NCBI RefSeq assembly: GCF_050916355.1
Contig: NZ_CP136946.1
Location: 248,001 to 312,000 of the forward strand
Direction: 5' to 3'
Length of the DNA stretch: 64,000 nucleotides
Source: Jeongeupia wiesaeckerbachi
GTDB lineage: Bacteria > Pseudomonadota > Gammaproteobacteria > Burkholderiales > Chitinibacteraceae
This document shows, piece after piece, positions 10,419 through 18,987 of the stretch (position 1 is the stretch's first letter; each line of letters begins with the position of its first letter). The notes beneath the pieces are model-generated. The model was not told where the DNA came from. It saw nothing but the letters and a program-made list of their open reading frames with translations, and ran no database searches. The position numbers were made by a program, and so were the translations under genes.

Positions 10419-10922
10419 TTGCGCCCCGCATCTGCCGTGGATGAGCGTGATAAGGCGCTTACTCCTCAGGAGCAACTCATCCAATCGCTCATCATTGACG
10501 GGAAATCCTACAAGCAGATCGCCGCCCAATTGGGCATCACGGTTGATACGGCCCGTCGGCACGGCAGCCGCATCAAGCGAAAGAGCGAGCTGGCCAGCAC
10601 CAACGCACTTGCCTGCATCGACCTACCCGCCACGCAGATCCGGCAATTGCTCCTCGCACTACCCGCATCCCCCCCGCTGACCAACACGGAACTCATCGTG
10701 CTCGGGCTGGTGTGTCATGGCCATTCGGCCAAGCAAATTGCAAGGATACGAGCCGGAAACGCCCGAACCGTGGAGAAACACCGGCATAACGCCATGGCGA
10801 AATTGGGTATCCGATCAGCCCGCCAGCTCGCATCGCGGGTACGGCGTCAATACGCAATCAGTGGCACAAGGGATGAGGAAGTCGCTACCTATATTGCGGT
10901 CAATGCCGCAGCGGCAGAGTGA
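10419..10922 (+). CDS. Small regulator made of two LuxR-type HTH domains
   Basis: A 167-residue protein with two LuxR/GerE-like helix-turn-helix units and no sensor domain. The first is at residues about 14-58 (LTPQEQLIQSLIIDGKSYKQIAAQLGI), the second at about 87-142 (LTNTELIVLGLV, AKQIARIRAGNARTVEKHRH, AKLGIRSARQLASRV). The proposed start is TTG at 10419, about 12 bp after GGGGAG; GTG at 10437 is the alternative. It lies 27 bp upstream of the large unknown gene, which has its own strong ribosome site, so the two form an operon. A role in controlling its neighbour is inference. Confidence 0.7.
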   Translation: MRPASAVDERDKALTPQEQLIQSLIIDGKSYKQIAAQLGITVDTARRHGSRIKRKSELASTNALACIDLPATQIRQLLLALPASPPLTNTELIVLGLVCHGHSAKQIARIRAGNARTVEKHRHNAMAKLGIRSARQLASRVRRQYAISGTRDEEVATYIAVNAAAAE

Positions 10923-10949
10923 TTTCCCAACAGTCTCAGGAGTTTTGAA

Positions 10950-12416
10950 ATGCGAGTCATTGCTCTAGCAGGTACCACCATCGCCGGTTGGCACGGCGTT
11001 CAGGTCTGGCGTCTTGATCGGGATGGTTATTACAGCGACGTCACAGCGCGCTGGAATTTCTCTACGACACCTCATCTGCATTACGAGGTCCGGCGTCTTG
11101 CTGGCGGTTCGTTCTACTGCCCGGTTTCAACCAATCCGCCCGGCTCCTGGCAACTCCCCGTCCTTGTGCAAGGTACCGCGCCCGCCGGTCTGCGCCCGGT
11201 GAATCCGAATGGCACGGAGTATCGCCCGACGGGTACCTATTTCTGGATTCCCAACGGGGCGATTCCGCACACCGTCGTCCCTGGCGAGAACACCAACGCC
11301 GTTATTTGCAATTGCCCGGACGAATATCCGCCTTCGAATGCTCACCTTCTCCAGGGGGCCCGTACTGCGGATGTCTCTGCCCTTGCGGCCATGGATGAGC
11401 AAGCCATCAGCCGTCATGATGCATTTGATCATCTGGCCCAAATCATGGGCACCACGCCCCTGCTCTCAGCCACCGCCGGCGCAGACCCGAAAGCCTTCCA
11501 GGATTCGGATGGCCTGGTGAGCTTCGTCAATCTGTCCAGCAGCTTTGTGACCGGCAATCCGCAATTCATTACCGGCCGGAACGTCTGCGACAAGATCGCC
11601 AGTTACTTCGCCACGATCCGGCAGAACGTTTACGCGGCACAGCTGAAAGACCCGAAAAAATTCATCCTGCCGGGCGACCCGAAGCCGAAGAATCAATGGG
11701 ATCTCCCGGTCACCAACAAAATGCAGAAAATGCTGGTTGATGCCGGCGGGCTTTCCAGCTTCAAGATCACCACGGAAACCTTTACCAATACCCAGGTGCT
11801 TGCCGAATTCAGCACCGACTTCATCAAGCTGATCTTCGATGCCGCCGTGGTACCGTCGGGCATCATCGAATCGGTCGCGAAGTTCATGCAGGGAGTTGGC
11901 AACACGCTGCGCAGCAGCTGGGATCAGAAGGAACGCAGCTTCTCGACGACCTTGCTCGGCCAATGCCACGAAGCCGTCCCCATCGACAGTAGCGGCAGCA
12001 CCACCGTGTACCTGCCTAAGGTCAAGTTCTTCCATATCGAAGTGACTTCGGAACAAACCGCCTTCACGACACCATGCAGCAAAGTCGAGAAGATTTCGTT
12101 CAACTTCAAATATGAAAGCTACGTCGCGGCGCTGAAATATTCGGTGCTGAATACCACATCGCAGGACTACATCAACTTCACCGCTTTCCTCGATAAGGCG
12201 CAAAAAATCAACTACGCGGATGCCAGCAACAATCTGGATGCCATCCTGTCCGACTCGGTATCCGGCGGTGGCGGCACCGCGACCGAACGGCCGGACATGC
12301 TGTCGGATATCAACGAGCTGGGTATCGATCTGACGGCCTATCCGCATCTGGTGCTGCGGGTGCCACGTCCGATCGAGAAGCAGCTGCAGGCGCCGCAAGA
12401 GGCCGCTGCCAAGTAA
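10950..12416 (+). CDS. Unknown 488-residue protein, possibly a toxin or virulence factor
   Basis: I do not recognise this protein. It has a good ribosome site (CAGGAG, 7 bp before ATG) and no signal peptide or obvious membrane helix. Residues 1-130 are rich in aromatic residues and beta-prone (GWHGVQVWRL, GTYFWIPNGAIPHTVVPG). A probable helical core at about 185-330 (FSTDFIKLIFDAAVVPSG, LLGQCHEAVPID) is followed by VKFFHIEVTSEQ and a stretch rich in Lys, Phe and Asn (KVEKISFNFKYESY). Composition (Asn, Ser, Thr, Phe, Lys) and codon use differ from neighbours, suggesting transfer. The core faintly recalls the Erwinia virulence factor Evf, but this is an unverified impression. A terminator follows. 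Confidence 0.6.
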   Translation: MRVIALAGTTIAGWHGVQVWRLDRDGYYSDVTARWNFSTTPHLHYEVRRLAGGSFYCPVSTNPPGSWQLPVLVQGTAPAGLRPVNPNGTEYRPTGTYFWIPNGAIPHTVVPGENTNAVICNCPDEYPPSNAHLLQGARTADVSALAAMDEQAISRHDAFDHLAQIMGTTPLLSATAGADPKAFQDSDGLVSFVNLSSSFVTGNPQFITGRNVCDKIASYFATIRQNVYAAQLKDPKKFILPGDPKPKNQWDLPVTNKMQKMLVDAGGLSSFKITTETFTNTQVLAEFSTDFIKLIFDAAVVPSGIIESVAKFMQGVGNTLRSSWDQKERSFSTTLLGQCHEAVPIDSSGSTTVYLPKVKFFHIEVTSEQTAFTTPCSKVEKISFNFKYESYVAALKYSVLNTTSQDYINFTAFLDKAQKINYADASNNLDAILSDSVSGGGGTATERPDMLSDINELGIDLTAYPHLVLRVPRPIEKQLQAPQEAAAK

Positions 12417-12443
12417 GTGCTCGTGTTTTGCTGGCGTTTGATT

Positions 12444-12475
12444 CGGTCTCCCTGCACGGGGAGGCCGATTTCTTT
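12444..12475 (+). terminator. Terminator after the unknown 488-residue gene
   Basis: A 9-bp stem cggtctccc / gggaggccg with one G-T pair is followed by atttcttt, 28 bp after the stop codon. Confidence 0.75.
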
Positions 12476-12644
12476 GGCTGGCCAAAGGCTGGCTGAAGCA
12501 GCTTCGCCTGCTCGGCCAGGGCGCGTTGCTGAGCATCTGCCGGCGCAAAGCCGCCGGGCCAATGGCGCAGCCACCTCAAGACTGCGAGTTCGATCCTCAA
12601 GGCGCCAGCATCGAAACATCAACGCAACGAGACATGCTCTGGCT

Positions 12645-12857
12645 TCAGCTGCCGCTACCGGCATCCTCGTCGTCGCTGCCGTTTTCTTCCGCGGCCTTGC
12701 GCTCGCGAACGATCTGGCCGCGACGTTTGAGCCAGACAAGCAGCCACGTCGGCAACACGCCAAGCAACACGATCCAGACGACGGCCTTGGCGATGCTACC
12801 GCTGGCGGCGGCGAACATCACCACGACGTAGAGATAGCCGATCAGCAGAATGTACAC
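12645..12857 (-). CDS. Small two-helix membrane protein, unknown function
   Basis: A 70-residue protein with two hydrophobic segments, residues about 2-20 (YILLIGYLYVVVMFAAASG) and 23-43, then a basic stretch (LKRRGQIVRERK) and an acidic tail (EENGSDDEDAG). The layout predicts both ends in the cytoplasm by the positive-inside rule. The regular pattern of helix, basic stop and charged tail supports a real gene although it is short. No partner is evident; it is divergent from the invasin-like gene. I do not recognise a family. Confidence 0.6.
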   Translation of the reverse strand: MYILLIGYLYVVVMFAAASGSIAKAVVWIVLLGVLPTWLLVWLKRRGQIVRERKAAEENGSDDEDAGSGS

Positions 12858-12997
12858 GGTGCGATTCCGGTCTCAAGAAAACAGGTCCGGATGATACGTC
12901 AGACGCTGCCGGCGCTTCCGGCCGCGATGCGAAATTGTTACGGGGCGAGGCAGGCCAGCTTTGTCAGAATGACCTCTTTCGCCGCACTCGCCTGCCG

Positions 12998-14299
12998 ATG
13001 CCCTCACTGCGCTGCCTCATCCTGCTTTTGCTTGCCGGCCCGGCATCGGCGGCGGATGCGCCGTTCGTGTCCGATGCGGCGGGGTCGTCGCTGCCCGACA
13101 TCGGCAGCAGCATCCAGCATGAGGATGGCGAAGCAGCCCTGGCAAGCATGGCCGAACAGTCGCTGGTTGCCGGGCAATACGGCTGGCGCGCGACGCTGCT
13201 CGATCGCACCGGCAGCGGGCTGGAAACCTTGTTCGATCAGTACGGACAGGCGCGAATCCACACCCAGCTCGACGAAGAGGGCCGCCTGGGGGATGCCAGC
13301 GCCGACCTGCTACTCCCCATCGATGCCACCGGCCCGCAAAACCGGTTTGCACAGTTCGGCGTTCGCCATGACGGAGAGCGTGCGGTGAGCAACATCGGGA
13401 TTGTCCAGCGCGTCCAGCACGGCGCCGGGCTGAGCGGCTACAGCGCCTTTGTCGACCGGGATCTCGGCGGCGATACGACCCGCATCGGCTTCGGTGCCAG
13501 CAACAGCAGCGATTACCTGCGCCTTGCCATCAACACCTATCTGCCCGTGGGTGGCCGGGGCGGCGCGGACGAACGCAGCGAACGTGCCGCCCGCGGCTTC
13601 GACCTCAACGCACAGGCCCATCTGCCGGCGTGGCCGCAGCTCGGCGGCAGCGTACGTTTCGAGCGCTACCACGGCGACGACATCAGCCTGCCGGGGAGTG
13701 ACACCGCCCATGATAATCCGTCGGCGGTCAGCGCATCGCTGCAGTACACGCCGGTACCGCTGCTCAGTTTCGGCGCCCATTTCCGCCGCGACGACAACGA
13801 CGAACGCGACTGGCAGCTGCAGGCGACGCTGAGCTACCAATTCGGCGTGCCACTCGACAAACAGCTGCGTAGCAGCGACGCAAAGCCATCCCTGCCGCGC
13901 CGGGACAACGACTTTGTCGATCGCAACGGCAGCGTCGCCCGGCAAAGCAGCGCTGCGCCCGCGCCGGCGCCGGCGTTCAGTGCCAGCCTGTCGGCCGATC
14001 AAGCCGCGACGGGTCAGCCCGGCAGCGCAACGCTGACCGTCACGTCGCGCCAGCCGATCGTCAGCCTCGCGTGGATCGGCGATGGCGCAGCGCTGCTCAC
14101 CAGCGCCGGCACCAGTCCCCTGCTCGGGCGCAGCGGCATCTTGTCGGCGCGGGTCAAGCTCGCCTTGCCGGCAGACGGCCACGGTTACACGCTGGCCGCG
14201 CGCATCGTCGACAGCAACGGCAACGCCGTGGTCACGCCGGCGATTCAGTTGCGCGCCGCGCCGGTACCAATGCAAAACGGGGCCGATGGCCCCGTTTGA
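12998..14299 (+). CDS. Inverse autotransporter-like protein (intimin/invasin beta-domain)
   Basis: A 433-residue exported protein. The signal peptide MPSLRCLILLLLAGPASA is cleaved before ADAPF. Residues about 55-310 look like an inverse autotransporter beta-barrel: alternating strands with GFGASNSSDYLRLAINTYLPV, ARGFDLNAQAHLPAWPQLGG, VRFERYHGDD and LQYTPVPLLSFGAHFR, all typical of the invasin/YchO barrel. A Pro/Ala linker (SAAPAPAPAF) leads to a single Ig-like domain at about 350-425 (LTVTSRQPIVSLAWIGDG). This is a short passenger compared with adhesins carrying many Ig repeats. The stop codon lies inside the terminator hairpin. The ATG at 12998 is chosen because it starts the signal peptide. 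Confidence 0.75.
   Translation: MPSLRCLILLLLAGPASAADAPFVSDAAGSSLPDIGSSIQHEDGEAALASMAEQSLVAGQYGWRATLLDRTGSGLETLFDQYGQARIHTQLDEEGRLGDASADLLLPIDATGPQNRFAQFGVRHDGERAVSNIGIVQRVQHGAGLSGYSAFVDRDLGGDTTRIGFGASNSSDYLRLAINTYLPVGGRGGADERSERAARGFDLNAQAHLPAWPQLGGSVRFERYHGDDISLPGSDTAHDNPSAVSASLQYTPVPLLSFGAHFRRDDNDERDWQLQATLSYQFGVPLDKQLRSSDAKPSLPRRDNDFVDRNGSVARQSSAAPAPAPAFSASLSADQAATGQPGSATLTVTSRQPIVSLAWIGDGAALLTSAGTSPLLGRSGILSARVKLALPADGHGYTLAARIVDSNGNAVVTPAIQLRAAPVPMQNGADGPV
14275..14297. terminator. Terminator overlapping the invasin-like stop codon, shared with folE2
   Basis: A perfect 10-bp stem aaacggggcc / ggccccgttt with loop gat encodes the last residues of the invasin-like protein. The A and T ends allow it to work in both directions between the convergent genes. 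Confidence 0.85.
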
Positions 14300-14314
14300 T
14301 ACGTTTGATCGCGC

Positions 14315-15106
14315 TTAGCGCTTGTCGTGCTCGATCAGCGCATACGCCGAGTGGTTGTGGATCGATTCGAAGTTTTCCGATTCGACCACATAGGCCACCA
14401 CGCGCGGATCGGCATTCAGCCGCGCCGCAACGTCACGCACCATGTCTTCGACGAACTTCGGATTCTCATAAGCGCGCTCGGTGACGAACTTCTCGTCCGG
14501 GCGCTTGAGCAGGCCGTACAGCTCGCACGAGGCTTCGGCTTCGACGATCTGCACCAGTTCTTCGATCCAGACGTGCTCGCCGAGCGTTGCGGTAATCGTC
14601 ACGTGGCTGCGCTGGTTGTGCGCGCCGTACTGCGAAATCTTCTTCGAGCACGGGCACAGGCTGGTCACCGGCACCAGCACCTTGAGCTGCTGGGTGAACA
14701 CGCCGTTCTTCAGCTCGCCGACCAGCGCAACGTCGTAGTCGAGCAGGCTTTCGACGCCCGATACCGGCGCGGTCTTGTTGATGAAGTACGGGAAGCGCAT
14801 TTCCAGATAGCCGGCGTCGGCTTCGAGGCGTTCGCACATCTGCCGCAGGATGGTCTCGAACGAATCGACCGAGATCTCGCGCTCCTGGCCGTTGAGGATC
14901 TCGACGAAGCGGCTCATGTGCGTGCCCTTGAAGTGCTGCGGCAGGAACACATACATGTCGAACGTCGCCACCGTGTGCTGCACGCCTTCGCTGCGATCGG
15001 CCACGCGGACCGGGTGGCGGATCGACTTGATCCCGACCTTGTTGATCGCAATATTGCGCAGGTCGGGGGTGCTTTGCACGTCAGGGATGGACTGCGGGGC
15101 GTTCAT
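14315..15106 (-). CDS. folE2: GTP cyclohydrolase FolE2 (type IB)
   Basis: A 263-residue enzyme that converts GTP to dihydroneopterin triphosphate, the first step of folate synthesis, using metals other than zinc. Family blocks are QHTVATFDMYVFLPQHFKGTHMSRF, the metal-ligand loop TSLCPCSKKIS with Gly-Ala-His-Asn-Gln-Arg-Ser following, and the C-terminal ESENFESIHNHSAYA. Length matches the family (about 260). It stands alone, convergent with the invasin-like gene. FolE2 is often induced on zinc limitation; no palindrome like the one near the zinc receptor is visible upstream. Whether a zinc-dependent FolE also exists cannot be seen here. Confidence 0.93.
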   Translation of the reverse strand: MNAPQSIPDVQSTPDLRNIAINKVGIKSIRHPVRVADRSEGVQHTVATFDMYVFLPQHFKGTHMSRFVEILNGQEREISVDSFETILRQMCERLEADAGYLEMRFPYFINKTAPVSGVESLLDYDVALVGELKNGVFTQQLKVLVPVTSLCPCSKKISQYGAHNQRSHVTITATLGEHVWIEELVQIVEAEASCELYGLLKRPDEKFVTERAYENPKFVEDMVRDVAARLNADPRVVAYVVESENFESIHNHSAYALIEHDKR

Positions 15107-15265
15107 CGAGATATCTCTCCAGCGGTTATAAGCACCGAGCGGCTGATAACCGGTAATTAATTGAAAGCTGAGTCATTATAACGGCGACCAATAACCGAGT
15201 AAACCAGTCGGGAATTCATGTGGGCATGAACGGCACGGCGCACATCCGCCACGACCAGAACAGAA

Positions 15266-16054
15266 TCAGGCCGGTTTGAGCGCGGTAAACAGCTGCGCCG
15301 CATTGCGGGTCAACGCCGCCAGCATCGCTTCGACGTGCACCACCATATAGGGCAGGCTCACGTACATGGCCGCCACGCCGATGGCCAGCAGCAGCGGAAA
15401 ACCGATCGCGAACACGTTCAGCTGCGGCGCGGCGCGGGTCATGATGCCGATGGCCAGGTTGGTGATCAGCAAGGCGCCGACCACCGGCATCGCCAGCATC
15501 AACCCGAGCCGGAAAATCGCCGCGCCCTGCTCGACCAACAAGCGAAAACCACCGGCGCCCAGCGGCCGTGCATCGAGCGGCAGCACGGCAAAGCTCTCGA
15601 TCAGGATGCGCAGCACGATCAAGTGGCCGTTCAGCGCGAGGAAGATCAGCAACATCATCATATTGATGAACTGCGCGACGATGGGGACGTTGGCCGCGCT
15701 GTGCGGATCGAAAAAGCTGGCGAACCCAAGCCCCATCTGCAGGCCGATCACCTGCCCGGCCATATCGACCGCGTTGAACATCAGCCGTACCGCAAAGCCC
15801 AGCATCACGCCGATCAGCAGCTGGTTGACCGCGATCAGCAGCCCGGCGGGCGAGACGATCTCGACGCCGGCCGGCGGCGTCAGCACCGGCGCCACCAGCA
15901 CCGCCAGCGCAATCGCCAGACCGATGCGCACGCGCACCGGCACCACCTTGTTGGAAAAAATCGGATCGGCGATCAGCAAGCCGAAGAAGCGGCAGAATGG
16001 CCACCAGAACAGGGCCAGCCAGAGTTCGATCTGCGCCTGGGAAACGGTGAACAC
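15266..16054 (-). CDS. fliR: Flagellar export gate protein FliR
   Basis: A 262-residue inner-membrane protein of the flagellar type III export gate. It has about six hydrophobic segments, with typical blocks ADPIFSNKVVPVRVRIGLA, GEVIGLQMG-like GQVIGLQMGLGFASFFDP and the C-terminal LPYMVVHVEA. It is the last gene of the fliLMNOPQR operon, 4 bp after fliQ. Length matches the family (about 260). Confidence 0.94.
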   Translation of the reverse strand: MFTVSQAQIELWLALFWWPFCRFFGLLIADPIFSNKVVPVRVRIGLAIALAVLVAPVLTPPAGVEIVSPAGLLIAVNQLLIGVMLGFAVRLMFNAVDMAGQVIGLQMGLGFASFFDPHSAANVPIVAQFINMMMLLIFLALNGHLIVLRILIESFAVLPLDARPLGAGGFRLLVEQGAAIFRLGLMLAMPVVGALLITNLAIGIMTRAAPQLNVFAIGFPLLLAIGVAAMYVSLPYMVVHVEAMLAALTRNAAQLFTALKPA

Positions 16055-16058
16055 CGGT

Positions 16059-16328
16059 TCAGCCGATCAGCTGCGGGATGCTCTGATACAGCCGCACCGT
16101 GTAATCCATCGCCATCTCGATCATCCACGGCCCGGCGAGGATGAAGACGATAAAGGCCACGATTAGCTTCGGGATGAACGACAGCGTCGCCTCATTGATC
16201 TGCGTCGCCGCCTGGAAAATGCTGACGATCAGACCGGTGGCCAGCATCGCCAGCAGCAGCGGGCCGCCGAGCAGCACCATCAGCTCCATCGCCCTTTGCA
16301 TCACGGTGACCACGGTTTCCGGCGTCAT
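16059..16328 (-). CDS. fliQ: Flagellar export gate protein FliQ
   Basis: An 89-residue protein with two transmembrane helices (residues about 15-37 and 48-71), the standard size of FliQ. Conserved blocks are MTPETVVTVMQRAMELM, QAATQINEATLSFIPK and AGPWMIEMAMDYT. It sits 3 bp after fliP and 4 bp before fliR, forming the FliPQR core of the export gate. Confidence 0.95.
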   Translation of the reverse strand: MTPETVVTVMQRAMELMVLLGGPLLLAMLATGLIVSIFQAATQINEATLSFIPKLIVAFIVFILAGPWMIEMAMDYTVRLYQSIPQLIG

Positions 16329-16331
16329 CGG

Positions 16332-17072
16332 CTATCCCAGATAAAAGCTCTGCACCAAGGACCCCATCAACAGCGTCCAGCCGTCGACGAGCACGAACAG
16401 CATCAGCTTGAACGGCAGCGAGATGATCACCGGCGACACCATCATCATCCCCATTGCCATCAACAGGCTGGCGACGACCAGGTCGATGATCAGAAAGGGA
16501 ATGAACACCAGAAAACCGATCTGGAACGCCGTCTTCAGCTCGCTGGTGACGAAAGCCGGTACCAGCACGCGCAGGCTCACGTCCTCGGGACCGTTGGGCT
16601 TTTTCATGCCCGAGACGTCGATGAAGAATGCCAGATCCTTCTGCCGCGTCTGCTTGAGCATGAAGTCTTTCAGCGGCACCGCGCCCTTGTCGACCATCTC
16701 ATTGAAGCTGATCTTCTGCTCCGAGTACGGCTGGTAGGCCTGGGCGTAGATCTTGTCGAAGGTCGGCGCCATCACGAACAGCGTCAGGAACAAGGACAGG
16801 CCGACGATAACCTGATTCGGCGGAGCCATCGTCGTACCGATCGCCTGGCGCAGCAAGGACAGGACGATGACGATGCGCGTAAACGCCGTCATCATCAGCA
16901 GCATCGCCGGCAGGAAAGTCAGAGCGGTCAGGAACAGCAGCGTCTGCAGCGGCAAGCTGTAGGCGGTGCCCCCCGCCCCCTGCGTCGAATTCATGAACGG
17001 CAGGCCCGGATCGGCGGCGAAGGACGCGCCGGCAAAAAACAGCGGCACCGAGGCCAGCACCCAGCGCTTCAC
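16332..17072 (-). CDS. fliP: Flagellar export gate protein FliP
   Basis: A 246-residue protein with a cleavable signal peptide (MKRWVLASVPLFFAGASFA) as usual for FliP. Conserved blocks include ALTFLPAMLLMMTAFTRIVIV, LLRQAIGTTMAPPNQVI, LALFLT-like VGLSLFLTLFVMAP and LPFKLMLFVLVDGW. It forms the hexameric pore component of the export gate with FliQ and FliR. Its start overlaps the fliO stop by 4 bp. Confidence 0.95.
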   Translation of the reverse strand: MKRWVLASVPLFFAGASFAADPGLPFMNSTQGAGGTAYSLPLQTLLFLTALTFLPAMLLMMTAFTRIVIVLSLLRQAIGTTMAPPNQVIVGLSLFLTLFVMAPTFDKIYAQAYQPYSEQKISFNEMVDKGAVPLKDFMLKQTRQKDLAFFIDVSGMKKPNGPEDVSLRVLVPAFVTSELKTAFQIGFLVFIPFLIIDLVVASLLMAMGMMMVSPVIISLPFKLMLFVLVDGWTLLMGSLVQSFYLG

Positions 17073-17494
17073 GACTTGGCCTTTTTCATCAGCGCGGCCA
17101 GCTTCTGGGCAAACGGCGGCAGCGGTGCCGGCGTGGCTGCGCCGGGCGCATCATCGGGACGCGGCTGCGTATGCAATAAATTGACCGAATGCGCCGTCAC
17201 GCCGAGCACCAGCCAGGTTTCACCGCGCTCGACCACGACCACGCGCTCCTTCGGCCCGACCATCACGCCGGAGACGACGCGCAGCTGGTTGCCGGCCTGA
17301 CCGGGCAGCAAGGAAAAACGCCGCATCAGCCACGCAGCGCCGACGATCAGCGCCAGCACCAGAGCGAGCATCACCAGGACCTGGACGAACTGCCCCAGAC
17401 CGGGGCCGCTGCCGGCCAGCGACGCCGGCACCGATGCCGCCTGCGCGAGCGCACAGCCCGGCAACGCGGCAAGCGCGAACGGGAGAAAACGCAT
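17069..17494 (-). CDS. fliO: Flagellar protein FliO
   Basis: A 141-residue protein with a signal-like N-terminus, one membrane helix at about residues 34-54 (LVMLALVLALIVGAAWLMRR) and a cytoplasmic beta domain (LRVVSGVMVGPKERVVVVERGETWLVLGV). FliO helps assemble the FliP ring. It is the least conserved gene of the operon and position between fliN and fliP supports the call. Confidence 0.88.
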   Translation of the reverse strand: MRFLPFALAALPGCALAQAASVPASLAGSGPGLGQFVQVLVMLALVLALIVGAAWLMRRFSLLPGQAGNQLRVVSGVMVGPKERVVVVERGETWLVLGVTAHSVNLLHTQPRPDDAPGAATPAPLPPFAQKLAALMKKAKS

Positions 17495-17499
17495 GGAGA

Positions 17500-17940
17500 T
17501 TATTTGTGCAGCCGGCGAATCCGTTCCGCCGGCGTAATGATGTCGGTGAGACGAATACCGAATTTGTCGTTGACGACGACGACTTCACCCTGGGCAATCA
17601 GACAGCCGTTGACGAGGACGTCCATCGGCTCGCCGGCAAGGCCGTCGAGCTCGACGACCGAACCCTGCGCCAATTGCAGCAGGCTGCGGATTGCAATCTT
17701 GGTCCGGCCGAGCTCGACCGTCAGCGTTACCGGAATATCGAGAATCATGTCGATATTGCCGCGACCCGCACCGGCAGCCGGTGCCGTGTCAAAACGCTCG
17801 AAAATGTCGGCGGCCTGCACCGATGCCTGAACGGTGTCGGCCTCAGTGCTTTCGCTGGCAGCCTGTTCGGCCATCGCAGCTGCCCAGTCGTCCATTACTT
17901 CGTCGGCTTGGCTGTTGTCTGGCGTGTTCTCATCAGCCAT
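17500..17940 (-). CDS. fliN: Flagellar motor switch protein FliN
   Basis: A 146-residue switch protein of the C-ring. The N-terminal 55 residues are acidic and variable; the SpoA domain follows (DIPVTLTVELGRTKI, LLQLAQGSVVELDGLAGEP, VLVNGCLIAQGEVVVVNDKFGIRLTDI), ending in ITPAERIRRL. The start is the ATG of MADENTPD, 8 codons inside the longest frame, overlapping the fliM stop by 8 bp. Length fits FliN (about 135-150). Confidence 0.94.
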   Translation of the reverse strand: MADENTPDNSQADEVMDDWAAAMAEQAASESTEADTVQASVQAADIFERFDTAPAAGAGRGNIDMILDIPVTLTVELGRTKIAIRSLLQLAQGSVVELDGLAGEPMDVLVNGCLIAQGEVVVVNDKFGIRLTDIITPAERIRRLHK

Positions 17941-18943
17941 GCTTTTCCCCCTGACCTGCTTCATCCTGCGCGCCGTCGGGGGTGCCGAGCACCCGGTTGA
18001 CCTTCAACGCATACTGGCCGTTGAGAATACCATACTTGCATTCGAGCACCGGCACGCCGTCGACCTCGGCAACGATGGCCTGCGGAATCTCCAGCGAGAT
18101 CACGTCGCCGGCCTTGAGATTGAGGATGTCGCCCAGCGTGATTTCGGTGTTGCCGAGCGTCGCAATCAGGTCGACCTCGGCATTCTGTACCTGTGTCTGC
18201 AGCAGGCTCAACCAGCGATTGTCCGACTCGATCCGGTCGGCCTGCATCGTGCTGTACAGCGTGTCGCGGATCGGCTCGATCATCGAATACGGCAGGCAGA
18301 CATGGAAATCGCCGCCGCTGGCGCCGAGCTCGATCCGGAACGTGTAGGCAACGACGACTTCGGTCGGCGTCGCGATATTGGCGAACTGGGTGTTCATTTC
18401 CGAGCGCAGATAGCTGAATTCGCACTCGAACACCGGCTTCCACGCTTTCTGGTATTCCTCGAACACCACGTCGAGCAAACGCTGGATGATGCGCTGCTCG
18501 GTCGGCGTGAAATCCCGCCCTTCGACACGGACATGGTAGCGACCGTCCGAGCCAAACAGATTGTCGACGACGAGGAAGACGAAATCCGGATCGAAGATGA
18601 ACAGGCCGGTGCCGCGCAGCGGCTTCATCTGGATCAGGTTGAGGTTGGTCGGGACGACGAGGTTGCGGATGAACTCGCTGTACTTCTGCACCCGGACCGC
18701 GCCGACGCTGATCTCGGCGTTGCGGCGCATGAAATTGAACAGCGCAATGCGCAGGTTGCGGGCGAAACGCTCGTTGATGATTTCGAGCGTCGGCATGCGG
18801 CCGCGGACGATGCGCTCCTGCCGACCGATGTCGTAGGTTCGCACCGCCGACGCATCGCCGGCCTCGTCGGATTCGTCTTCTTCCCCGGTCACGCCGCGCA
18901 GCAGCGCATCGACCTCTTCCTGGGAAAGGATGTCATCTGCCAT
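17933..18943 (-). CDS. fliM: Flagellar motor switch protein FliM
   Basis: A 336-residue C-ring protein that binds phosphorylated CheY. The CheY-binding N-terminus is seen as DDILSQEEVDALLRGVTGE. The middle CheC-like domain carries PTLEIINERFARNLR and GSDGRYHVRVEGRDFTP, and the C-terminal SpoA domain resembles FliN (LGNTEITLGDILNLKAGDV). It overlaps fliN by 8 bp and lies 44 bp after fliL. Confidence 0.96.
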   Translation of the reverse strand: MADDILSQEEVDALLRGVTGEEDESDEAGDASAVRTYDIGRQERIVRGRMPTLEIINERFARNLRIALFNFMRRNAEISVGAVRVQKYSEFIRNLVVPTNLNLIQMKPLRGTGLFIFDPDFVFLVVDNLFGSDGRYHVRVEGRDFTPTEQRIIQRLLDVVFEEYQKAWKPVFECEFSYLRSEMNTQFANIATPTEVVVAYTFRIELGASGGDFHVCLPYSMIEPIRDTLYSTMQADRIESDNRWLSLLQTQVQNAEVDLIATLGNTEITLGDILNLKAGDVISLEIPQAIVAEVDGVPVLECKYGILNGQYALKVNRVLGTPDGAQDEAGQGEKHG

Positions 18944-18987
18944 TTAGAGGAGACCCGAAGCTCGCACGATCATGAACACAGGCGCCG

